From Oscillospiraceae bacterium (GTDB lineage Bacteria; Bacillota_A; Clostridia; Oscillospirales; Ruminococcaceae): 6,700 bases of DNA. Below are positions 1-5,569 of this stretch, in pieces; within the stretch, counting starts at the first letter, position 1; each line of letters opens with the position of its first letter. The position numbers were made by a program, and so were the translations under genes. The notes below the pieces were generated by a model. That model saw only the letters and a program-made list of their open reading frames with translations. It was not told the origin of the DNA and made no database searches. The DNA lies in contig JAFWUX010000069.1 of assembly GCA_017523995.1 (NCBI GenBank), forward strand, positions 1-6,700. Direction: 5' to 3'.

Positions 1-139
1 CGGCTGTCAGGGGGAGGTCTCGGAGGGGCGCGGGTGTCCGGTGGACACCTCTGCGAAGCAGAAGCGCTGTCTGAGGCGACAGCCGAGTAAGCCCCTCTGA
101 GCAGGTAGACCGATGTGTCAATCCATCGGTACTACCTGC
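1..139 (+). ncRNA. Pseudoknotted structured RNA, omega-RNA-like (IscB/HEARO or TnpB type)
   Basis: Seen directly: an outer helix pairs 1-8 with 78-85 (CGGCTGTC/GACAGCCG). Inside it are two tight hairpins, 33-39/43-49 (GGTGTCC/GGACACC) and 50-54/58-62 (TCTGC/GCAGA). Bases 20-29 pair with 91-100 over ten positions with one G.U, crossing the outer helix and so forming a pseudoknot. A final long hairpin pairs 101-115 with 124-139, fifteen pairs with one bulged A at 131. No T-run follows, so it is not an ordinary terminator. Known: IscB-associated (HEARO) and TnpB-associated omega RNAs are pseudoknotted, multi-stem guides encoded in IS200/IS605-type elements. Inference: this is such an RNA, possibly starting left of the window. 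No iscB follows on the plus strand, so it would be an ORF-less copy, or the 3' end of a tnpB whose tail could be the plus-strand frame ending at the stop at 98-100. The fold is more certain than the family. Confidence 0.5.
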
Positions 140-338
140 CTACACACAACGCCAGGGCTGCAAGCATTCTGACATCAGCGGCATTATCCGCGTCAGCTGC
201 ATTCGGCTCGCACCGGCACCCGTGCACCGGTATCTGCACCTGCACCGTTCCTCTGTGATAGGTGCAGGATAGCAGTTTCCGCATAAAACGCGATATGCGT
301 TTTGGGCGGAATCGCACCTCGCTAGTGACATACAGCAT
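132..338 (-). CDS. Possible small hypothetical protein downstream of the ParR-like gene
   Basis: A 68-residue open frame begins 50 bases after the ParR-like gene, on the same strand, and could be a third gene of that operon. I do not recognise it. The first half is basic (VRFRPKRISRFMRK); the middle reads TVQVQIPVHG and the end is alanine-rich (NAADADNAADVRMLAALAL), which looks protein-like rather than random. Against it, the ribosome binding site is weak (GGGGG four bases before the ATG), and the DNA contains strong dyads (279-309 and 239-268) that suggest structural constraint. Its stop codon lies in the right arm of the 101-139 hairpin, so its carboxyl end could be an artefact of insertion of the neighbouring RNA element. 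No membrane segment or signal peptide is visible. Confidence 0.35.
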   Translation of the reverse strand: MLYVTSEVRFRPKRISRFMRKLLSCTYHRGTVQVQIPVHGCRCEPNAADADNAADVRMLAALALCVGR

Positions 339-388
339 TCAGCCCCCGAAACGATACTCCCCGATATATGTTTCTGCTGTTTTATAGA

Positions 389-790
389 TCAGCCGCCGAT
401 GAAGTCAAGATCAATGAGTGAATCATCGGTGTCTGCGATGTCCTCGACGGCTTTGATGCTTGCCGCTTCTGCTGAAACAGCGGTCTGAGGCATCGGATAG
501 CCCTGATTCAGGCTGAGCATCAGGCTTGCCAGGAACTTCGGCATCTCGGTTGTGAACACTCTGCCGACCTCTGAAACGATTTGCCCGACAAAGCGTTCCT
601 CACGCTGCCGGTTCTCAAAATACGGATCATCGGAGAGCTTCTGCATCCTGTCGAAATAATCGTTAACAGCATTGACGACAGCGCTGTTGCCGGATTTGAC
701 CTTGTCCCTGTCGAAATCATGAAGATACTCCCATGCCTTGGCGTGTTCGGGATTATCCAGATTGAAGCGGAAACAGGTCATTTTCACCAT
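389..790 (-). CDS. ParR-like plasmid segregation adaptor protein
   Basis: This 133-residue protein starts at 790 because AAAGGAGG lies nine bases upstream (800-807). Its amino-terminal half (residues 4-46: TCFRFNLDNPEH, a helix around AWEYLHDFDRDKV, then SGNSAVVNAVNDYFDRM) has the strand-helix-helix look of ribbon-helix-helix DNA-binding proteins. The tail ends in an acidic stretch, TDDSLIDLDF. I recognise it as the small partner that follows ParM/StbA-like actin ATPases in Firmicute mobile elements. In ParMRC systems ParR binds the centromere parC and caps the ParM filament through its carboxyl end. Here the preceding gene is a ParM remnant that ends inside this start codon region, so this adaptor has no local filament partner. 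It may be idle, or may serve a ParM encoded elsewhere. Assignment rests on residue pattern plus neighbour, not on a search. Confidence 0.65.
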   Translation of the reverse strand: MVKMTCFRFNLDNPEHAKAWEYLHDFDRDKVKSGNSAVVNAVNDYFDRMQKLSDDPYFENRQREERFVGQIVSEVGRVFTTEMPKFLASLMLSLNQGYPMPQTAVSAEAASIKAVEDIADTDDSLIDLDFIGG

Positions 791-912
791 GTTACCTGCC
801 CTCCTTTGGCTGCCTGTCGGTGTGATAATGCCAGCGGGGGCGCCCCGTCGGTCTTGATGTTCCCGTAACCGTGGTCGATGCCCACGATCAGGAAGTTCTT
901 GTATCGTTTCAT
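784..912 (-). pseudogene. Truncated ParM/StbA-like actin ATPase, first 21 residues only
   Basis: A good ribosome binding site (GGAGGG at 919-924, six bases from the ATG) precedes an open frame of 42 codons. Residues 1-21, ending GIDHGYGNIKT, match the start of ParM/StbA-like actin-fold ATPases. D13, the glycines, N18 and K20 form the first phosphate-binding loop. After residue 21 the similarity stops and the frame reads DGAPPLALSHRQ to a stop at 784-786, overlapping the ParR-like start. Family members are roughly 300 or more residues, so about 90% of the gene is missing. In another frame the DNA just before the ParR-like gene reads HYHTDRQPKEGR then a stop, which could be the original ParM carboxyl end. 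That would make this an internal deletion of about 0.9 kb that also shifted frame. No nucleotide-hydrolysing domain remains, so ATPase and filament activity must be absent. Confidence 0.7.
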
Positions 913-980
913 TTGCATCCCTCCGTATATATTTCATATTCAGTTCTGAGATACGGCCGCTATCTCCTGAACCTGAATCC

Positions 981-986
981 ATTATA
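981..986 (-). promoter_or_regulatory. Likely -10 element of the ParMR-like operon
   Basis: On the minus strand the sequence is TATAAT, a perfect consensus -10, about 70 bases upstream of the ParM remnant start. No good -35 is seen at 16-18 bases (TCCCTG at 17), so the promoter may be weak or need an activator bound to the repeats just upstream. Confidence 0.4.
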
Positions 987-1018
987 TAACTTTTCAGAGG
1001 GCTCAGGGATGGCTGCGT

Positions 1019-1040
1019 GTTGCATGAGAGTTGCATGAAA
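1019..1040 (-). repeat. Two tandem 11-bp direct repeats, possible parC remnant
   Basis: On the plus strand the units are GTTGCATGAGA and GTTGCATGAAA, adjacent and differing at one base. In ParMRC plasmid systems such as R1, parC sits upstream of parM and is built from 11-bp direct repeats bound by ParR. Position and unit length fit here, but only two copies are present, so this could be a reduced centromere, an autoregulatory operator or coincidence. Confidence 0.4.
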
Positions 1041-1091
1041 TGAACACAAAAAAATCGCTTTGACTTATTGAAGGTAAGATGTTTGGAATAT

Positions 1092-1130
1092 AAAAAAGCG
1101 TATGCCTCAGAATCAAACCGAAGCATACGC
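1092..1130 (-). terminator. Rho-independent terminator of the sigma/anti-sigma operon
   Basis: Read on the minus strand, GCGTATGC (1130-1123) pairs perfectly with GCATACGC (1105-1098) across a 17-base loop and is followed directly by six T (1097-1092). There is no T-run on the plus strand, so it acts one way. It lies about 70 bases after the anti-sigma stop codon and insulates the ParMR-like operon downstream. Confidence 0.8.
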
Positions 1131-1199
1131 AAGATAATTCCCATAAGAAAGTTGTAAAAAAGCTTTTACTCTATATCAATCGTTTTGTAATGTGCATGG

Positions 1200-2222
1200 T
1201 CAGTATTCCAGTTCAGAATGTTCAGCCGCAAAATCCAGCAGCTGCTTTTCCTGCTGCCGCGGCATCAGAAGCATTTGCTCGGTCATTTCAAAATACTTCG
1301 TATATGCGGGCTCACTGCCGCTTACCGAATAAAACACCAGCGAAAGATACCGGCACATGATGTCCGTTTCGTCCGGAATATGCAGTGTCAGCTCTGCCGC
1401 GCTGTGTGCCGGCACCGTGATGCAGTAACCGTTTCCGTCCGGCAGCTCCCGCAGCGGATTTTTGCAGAGATATCCTGTCAGAAAGCCGCGCTGCCAGAGC
1501 GGGAGTGCTGCATTGTCCTGCACAAGCTCCTGATTTCGCTCATAGTCGTACAGCGCAGTTTTCGTGCGGAATACCGCATCCGCATCACCGGAATTCACCA
1601 GTGTAAAAAAAAGGAGCTGCTCCTCCCTGCAATAGCCGATTCCGCAGGTGCGGAGCGGGATACTGTCAGCATCCTGCTCCTGAAAATACAACAGGATTCC
1701 GCGCATGGTGTTCGCCGGTTGGAGATACTTCCACGGGTTCATCAGTCTGCCATCATCCGGCTCGGATTCGAGTCGTTCCTGTTCCTTTTGCAGTCGCTGC
1801 AGTTCCTGCTGTTGCTCCTTTATGCATCTGTTATAGCTTGAAACGGCAACCGATCCGATCGGATGCGGCATTTGCTGAAGATCAGCCTCAGTTTTCAGGA
1901 AATAGTCAGAGAACGCCGTATCCGTAAGCTGCTCCGGCACAGAACAGACAACAGGGGTGCCGGAATTCTGCGGAACAGTTCCTGCTGCGGAATAAAACAG
2001 GATTCCGATGCTGATGCAGACAATCAGCACGGCCGCCAGTCCGCTGACGCGTTCAAAGCGCTTCCATGCAAAGGCGGACGGTTCGGAGCCCGTCATGCGG
2101 GTATCCGGCGGTAATTTTCCGGATTCATCGCAGAGCATCTGCATCATGCTGCGTCTGGAATCCGTACTGACATGCATGGACTGCACAAAGCTGATATAAG
2201 CATCAAGATTCTGTTTCTTCAT
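1200..2222 (-). CDS. Putative single-pass membrane anti-sigma factor for the adjacent ECF sigma
   Basis: The 340-residue protein starts at 2222, one base after the sigma stop, with GAGGAGG (2232-2238) nine bases upstream inside the sigma gene, so the two are translationally coupled. A longer frame upstream is only overlap with sigma. Residues 1-60 are soluble and end in a basic patch (KRFER); 61-80 form one membrane helix (GLAAVLIVCISIGILFYSAA); 81-340 would lie outside. The ectodomain has a Gln/Glu-rich likely coiled coil at 134-155 and seven cysteines (93, 133, 193, 198, 253, 267, 290) that could form disulfides. ECF sigma genes are commonly followed by a membrane anti-sigma that binds sigma through its cytoplasmic amino end; gene order and topology support that role. 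The zinc-type HxxxCxxC anti-sigma motif is absent, so it is not a standard ZAS protein. I recognise no named family; the role is inferred from context. Confidence 0.65.
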   Translation of the reverse strand: MKKQNLDAYISFVQSMHVSTDSRRSMMQMLCDESGKLPPDTRMTGSEPSAFAWKRFERVSGLAAVLIVCISIGILFYSAAGTVPQNSGTPVVCSVPEQLTDTAFSDYFLKTEADLQQMPHPIGSVAVSSYNRCIKEQQQELQRLQKEQERLESEPDDGRLMNPWKYLQPANTMRGILLYFQEQDADSIPLRTCGIGYCREEQLLFFTLVNSGDADAVFRTKTALYDYERNQELVQDNAALPLWQRGFLTGYLCKNPLRELPDGNGYCITVPAHSAAELTLHIPDETDIMCRYLSLVFYSVSGSEPAYTKYFEMTEQMLLMPRQQEKQLLDFAAEHSELEY

Positions 2223-2223
2223 A

Positions 2224-2697
2224 TCAGATCGCCTCCTCATCAAATGCTTTTTGCAGCAGCTTTCTCCCTCTGCGAACGGCTGTTGCGACGGTTCCGGGCG
2301 GGAGATGCAGCATTTTTGCAATTTCCAGAATTGTGTATCCCTCCACAATATGCAGATAGACCGGAACACGGTATTTTTCCGGCATTCTGCGAAGCGCACG
2401 CTTCACGGTGCGTTCCACGGAATTCGATTGCGCAAACAGATCGGTGTGATCGTCAAGCGGTTCCGTGCGCGTATACTCAGCGGAGCGCAGATAATCTTTT
2501 GCAAGGTTGATCGCGGTGCGCAGCAGCCACGGCAGGATGTGCGCATCGGTCATACTGTCCTTTTGCTGCAATAGCCGGAGAAACGCCTCCTGTGTGCAGT
2601 CCTCGGCGGACTGCCGGTTTCCGGTCAGATGCCAGACCGCCCGCAGAACAGTATCTGCATGGGCGGAATAGCTTTCGGCAACGCGGGAATGCTCCAT
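2224..2697 (-). CDS. ECF-type RNA polymerase sigma factor (sigma-70 family)
   Basis: The 157-residue length is typical of ECF sigma factors, which have only regions 2 and 4. Region 2 spans about residues 8-72: AEDCTQEAFLRLL (31-43) is the core-binding helix and PWLLRTAINLAKDYLR (56-71) carries the -10-recognition helix. A linker follows, then region 4 at about 95-150: LRRMPEKYRVPVYLHIVEGY and the helix-turn-helix ILEIAKMLHLPPGTVATAVRRGRKLL, split as 123-138 and 139-148, for -35 recognition. ATG 2697 is chosen because AAGGAGGT (2705-2712) lies seven bases upstream; a GTG at 2706 falls inside that site. It is cotranscribed with the membrane protein downstream. An ECF-like promoter in front of it suggests positive autoregulation. 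It belongs to the broad RpoE/SigW-like group; I cannot assign a subgroup by eye. Confidence 0.93.
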   Translation of the reverse strand: MEHSRVAESYSAHADTVLRAVWHLTGNRQSAEDCTQEAFLRLLQQKDSMTDAHILPWLLRTAINLAKDYLRSAEYTRTEPLDDHTDLFAQSNSVERTVKRALRRMPEKYRVPVYLHIVEGYTILEIAKMLHLPPGTVATAVRRGRKLLQKAFDEEAI

Positions 2698-2762
2698 GAA
2701 GCGCACCTCCTTCCGTAAAAAATAGTTTTCTGTCTCTTTGAATACGATTCAGCATCGCAAAT

Positions 2763-2790
2763 ATATTCAGTCAGAATGCACAATGTTTCA
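2763..2790 (-). promoter_or_regulatory. ECF-type promoter driving the sigma/anti-sigma operon
   Basis: Minus strand: TGAAAC (2790-2785), 16 bases, then GAATAT (2768-2763). TGAAAC is the -35 hexamer of several B. subtilis ECF sigmas such as SigW and SigM. The -10 lacks their usual CGT-type core, but its GAATA matches the divergent promoter next to it. It ends about 65 bases before the sigma start. Confidence 0.55.
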
Positions 2791-2808
2791 GCCGGAACTT
2801 TGTGCATT
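2775..2808. repeat. 9-bp inverted repeat between the divergent promoters
   Basis: AATGCACAA (2775-2783) and TTGTGCATT (2800-2808) are exact inverted copies separated by 16 bases that contain both -35 elements. Each arm falls in the spacer of one promoter. It may be the shared spacer sequence of two duplicated promoters or an operator for a dimeric regulator. Confidence 0.7.
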
Positions 2809-2821
2809 ATTTTTTGAATAA
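2793..2821 (+). promoter_or_regulatory. ECF-type promoter driving the ABC exporter operon
   Basis: Plus strand: CGGAAC (2793-2798), 17 bases, then GAATAA (2816-2821), ending 44 bases before the first permease start. The AAC of the -35, the TTGTGCATT just after it and the TGAATA at -10 are all shared with the divergent sigma-operon promoter, implying recognition by the same sigma. Confidence 0.55.
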
Positions 2822-2865
2822 TTCTCCCGCACCCGTTCGTATTCAGGGTGAAAGGAGCTGATCTT

Positions 2866-4275
2866 ATGACACAGATCATACGTAGTCTGCGTGGACTGTG
2901 GCGTACAGAGCGCCTGCTGTTCTGCATAATGACCGTCTGCATCTTTTCCTCTGCGCTGCTCATGCAGTTTTCCTACGGACTGTATCAGAATTATCATGTG
3001 ACATTGCTGGAAAGCGAGGATGATCTGAAACAGATTTCGGCGTCAGTCGCGGACGGACAAAAGCTGCGTGTCGGTGATGTGCGCGAATATATCCGTGTGC
3101 TGCCGCAGGAGATCACGGACAATGTGACGAATTTCTTTGTGCCGGTGTATTTTGGCTGCCTCACAGATCACATTGACCGCACCGATGAAGAATGGGAAGC
3201 GCTGCGGAGAGAATATGCCGACCTGCTGTATGATGAGATTCCGGAGGATGTATGGCAGGAGGACAATCAGATCGTGCAGCAGATCGTGGATGCGGAGCAG
3301 GGCAGACTGGATCTGTCGGAGGATGAAATTGAACGCCTGTGGCAGAAACTGCTCGATCTCCGGGCGCCTTACCGCGAAAAGGACATTCAGCACCATATCT
3401 ACGGCTACTACGAGGAAGAAGACCGTTATCTCGGTTCAATCGCGCTGCGGTTCACCTATCGCAACGGCGATTTTGCCCCGTCCGATCTCTATCAGGACAA
3501 CATGGTGAAAAACGGCAACATCAAGGACGGCGACCGCTTCTTCACCAAGGAGGAATACGCGACCGGCGCCCATGTGGTTTACAACGCCGGCAATGAAGAT
3601 GTCGCGGCGTATCTCAAGCTCGACGAAAACCACATTTCGATGTGGGGCAAACCCTACGAGGTCATCGTCAAAAAGGGCAGCGAGGCAGTTCCTGACCCGC
3701 CGATCACGGCAGTACCGGCAGACTGCTATACCCCGTCCGGCGATGTTTTCGGATTTGAATTTGACCGGAATATCCGGAAATCGGAATACGACACGATGCG
3801 CACGCTTGCCGAAGAAATGATGCCCGGCGTGCTGGTATTTCCGGAACTGCCGTTTCCCGATAATGACAGTATGTATCTTTCGCGGAATATCATGCTGATC
3901 TCGGCGCTGATCGCGGTGCTTTCCGTGCTGAATTTCGTACTGCTGTATCACTTCATTTTGCAGCGCCGCAGCCGCAGTCTGGCGATCTTCCGCATGACCG
4001 GCTGCACAGCGTTCAAAGCGGTGCGGATGTATCTCGGCGAATGCTTTTTGCTCGGTATCCCTGTATATCTGCTCGGGCTCGCAGCATTTCTGCTTTTGCT
4101 CAAATATGCATTCGGCAGCATTTTCCCGTATATGGCGGGTGCATTCAGCATCAGGGTATATGCCGCGATCTTCGGGATGTATCTGCTGACGATGCTTGTT
4201 ATGCTGACAGTTATGGTCACGCATCATGTCCGGCAGAAGATTCTCAGCGAATACTATGGAAGGGAGGATTCATAA
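2866..4275 (+). CDS. ABC transporter permease, FtsX/MacB type (first of pair)
   Basis: The 469-residue membrane subunit has the classic four-helix FtsX/MacB plan. Helix 1 is at about 17-36, followed by a roughly 300-residue outside domain, then helices at about 341-363, 392-412 and 431-451. Between helices 2 and 3 the segment RRSRSLAIFRMTGCT is the cytoplasmic Arg/Gly loop common in these permeases. ATG 2866 is used because AAAGGAG (2851-2857) lies eight bases upstream; a GTG at 2848 has no such site. The ectodomain contains a very acidic, probably helical stretch at about 103-172 (starting DRTDEEWEALRREY), which may be a family-specific insertion. Such permeases do not usually move substrate through a channel; with their ATPase they couple ATP use to mechanical work on lipids, peptides or cell-wall partners at the outer face. 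Its stop abuts the next start. Substrate unknown. Confidence 0.85.
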   Translation: MTQIIRSLRGLWRTERLLFCIMTVCIFSSALLMQFSYGLYQNYHVTLLESEDDLKQISASVADGQKLRVGDVREYIRVLPQEITDNVTNFFVPVYFGCLTDHIDRTDEEWEALRREYADLLYDEIPEDVWQEDNQIVQQIVDAEQGRLDLSEDEIERLWQKLLDLRAPYREKDIQHHIYGYYEEEDRYLGSIALRFTYRNGDFAPSDLYQDNMVKNGNIKDGDRFFTKEEYATGAHVVYNAGNEDVAAYLKLDENHISMWGKPYEVIVKKGSEAVPDPPITAVPADCYTPSGDVFGFEFDRNIRKSEYDTMRTLAEEMMPGVLVFPELPFPDNDSMYLSRNIMLISALIAVLSVLNFVLLYHFILQRRSRSLAIFRMTGCTAFKAVRMYLGECFLLGIPVYLLGLAAFLLLLKYAFGSIFPYMAGAFSIRVYAAIFGMYLLTMLVMLTVMVTHHVRQKILSEYYGREDS

Positions 4276-5550
4276 ATGGCATATCTGAAAATGGCATTGG
4301 CAGCGCTCAAACGCTCAAAACTCTCGAATCTGCTGACGGTTTTGCAGCTTGCCGCTGCGCTGATCGTCACGGCAGTTATGGTGAGTGCCGTCTGTCTGCG
4401 GTTCCGGAAATATACGCCTTTTGCCGATTATTTCAACCGTGAGGGTTTTCTGATGAATACGGCAGGATGGGCGGAGTTCGGCGAGATGGTTGCAGGCGGA
4501 GAATTGGAAAACTTTGGCAGCAATGAGCAGATCAGCAAGCATTTTTCTGCACCGGTTGAGGTCATGTGCCCGCGATGCGCTCCGTTCTGGGTAAATGTTG
4601 AGGCAAAAAACGATCCGCAGTGCAATCCGCAGCTCAATGCCTATACGGATGATTTTCTCGCACGGTGGACGCCGAAGCTCCGGACAGGCCATTGGCTGAA
4701 AGGCGACTCCGGCGGCGATGTAATCGAAGCGGTCGTGACCTATAACGATTCCGAGTGGCAGGTCGGCGATACCGGCGAGCTGCAATGGATGGAGCTAGAC
4801 GCAGAAGGCACACTTGATACGGTCGGGACTTCACCGCTCAAAATTGTCGGGATGCTGGAGGACGGCGAAGCGATCGCCGGTCAGAGCCAAATCAACACGC
4901 AGGATTTCCGGCTGTTCTGGATGCCCTTTTCGCAGGACAGAGAGGGCAATTCGCTCTATTTGCTCTTTTCGGCATCGCAGCTTGCCCGCCTTGCTCAGAC
5001 CGATCAGTTTCATCTGCTGTTCGGGCGCACCATGCTTATCCGATACACCGAGCCTGTCACGGAGGAGCAAATCGAAACCGATTACAAAATGCTCGCACGG
5101 CAGGGTAATGCCGCCTATCTCATGAAAATGTCGGAGGTACATGAAAACTCCAAGTCATATCTCTACACGGAGGTCTACAAGCTGCTGCCGGTCGTCATCA
5201 TGCTGACGCTGCTTGTCGCAGTATCCAGCATCAGCGCGACCGCGATTTCCACACGCAAGCGCCTGCACGATTATGCGGTCTTTTCTTTGAGCGGACTGCC
5301 GTGGGGGCGGTGCATTGTCATCAATCTGCTGCAATCGCTTCTCACGGCGATTCTGGCTGGTATTCTTGCTGCTGCGGGGGCGATTATCCTGCAATACACA
5401 CCGCTGAAAGAACATTTTTATGTGACAGTCGGAATATGGCAGATTCTTTGCTGCGGCGCATTGATTGCGGTCTATCTGCTGATTTCGCTGCTCATGCCGA
5501 AAATCATGCTCAGCCGGAACAGCGTTCGCGAGATTTTGAAAACACAGTGA
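4276..5550 (+). CDS. ABC transporter permease, FtsX/MacB type (second of pair)
   Basis: This 424-residue protein starts at the base after the previous stop (TAA then ATG). Its binding site GGGAGG (4262-4267) lies inside the preceding gene, so translation is coupled. It has the same plan as its neighbour: helix 1 at about 18-40, an outside domain of some 260 residues, and helices near 303-323, 351-373 and 387-408. The loop TRKRLHDYAVFSLSGLPWGR between helices 2 and 3 is the FtsX-type cytoplasmic segment, and the tail ends NSVREILKTQ, a typical cytoplasmic end for the family. It is shorter than the first permease and lacks the acidic insertion, so the pair would form a heterodimer with an asymmetric outer face. 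It probably pairs with the ATPase encoded 19 bases downstream. The substrate cannot be read from sequence. Confidence 0.85.
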   Translation: MAYLKMALAALKRSKLSNLLTVLQLAAALIVTAVMVSAVCLRFRKYTPFADYFNREGFLMNTAGWAEFGEMVAGGELENFGSNEQISKHFSAPVEVMCPRCAPFWVNVEAKNDPQCNPQLNAYTDDFLARWTPKLRTGHWLKGDSGGDVIEAVVTYNDSEWQVGDTGELQWMELDAEGTLDTVGTSPLKIVGMLEDGEAIAGQSQINTQDFRLFWMPFSQDREGNSLYLLFSASQLARLAQTDQFHLLFGRTMLIRYTEPVTEEQIETDYKMLARQGNAAYLMKMSEVHENSKSYLYTEVYKLLPVVIMLTLLVAVSSISATAISTRKRLHDYAVFSLSGLPWGRCIVINLLQSLLTAILAGILAAAGAIILQYTPLKEHFYVTVGIWQILCCGALIAVYLLISLLMPKIMLSRNSVREILKTQ

Positions 5551-5569
5551 AATAACGGAGGGATATACC

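Noticed and set aside
1..700. CRISPR array or tRNA/rRNA gene
   Set aside because: No regularly spaced repeats, cloverleaf or rRNA-like sequence is seen; the symmetry at 1-139 is a single pseudoknotted fold.
791..1144. Amino-terminal extension of the ParR-like frame to 1144
   Set aside because: It crosses the promoter, repeats and ParM remnant, and the ribosome binding site at 800-807 points to the start at 790.
1154..1169. Near-palindrome GTAAAAAAGCTTTTAC as a second terminator
   Set aside because: The stem is A/T-only apart from the centre and no T-run follows; the hairpin at 1092-1130 is far better.
1218..1841. Long plus-strand open frame opposite the anti-sigma gene
   Set aside because: It is a shadow of the minus-strand gene: its His/Arg/Leu/Gln-rich translation shows no domain, while the opposite strand has start site, membrane helix and operon context.
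2223..2399. Upstream extension of the anti-sigma frame into the sigma gene
   Set aside because: It overlaps region 4 of the sigma factor, and a start with a good ribosome binding site exists at 2222.
2775..2808. Inverted repeat as a transcription terminator
   Set aside because: It lies between divergent promoters upstream of both operons, with a 16-base loop and no GC-rich stem.
3436..4227. Long minus-strand open frame opposite the first permease
   Set aside because: Translation is His/Arg/Gln-rich and domain-free; the plus strand has a convincing permease with ribosome binding site and hydrophobic helices.
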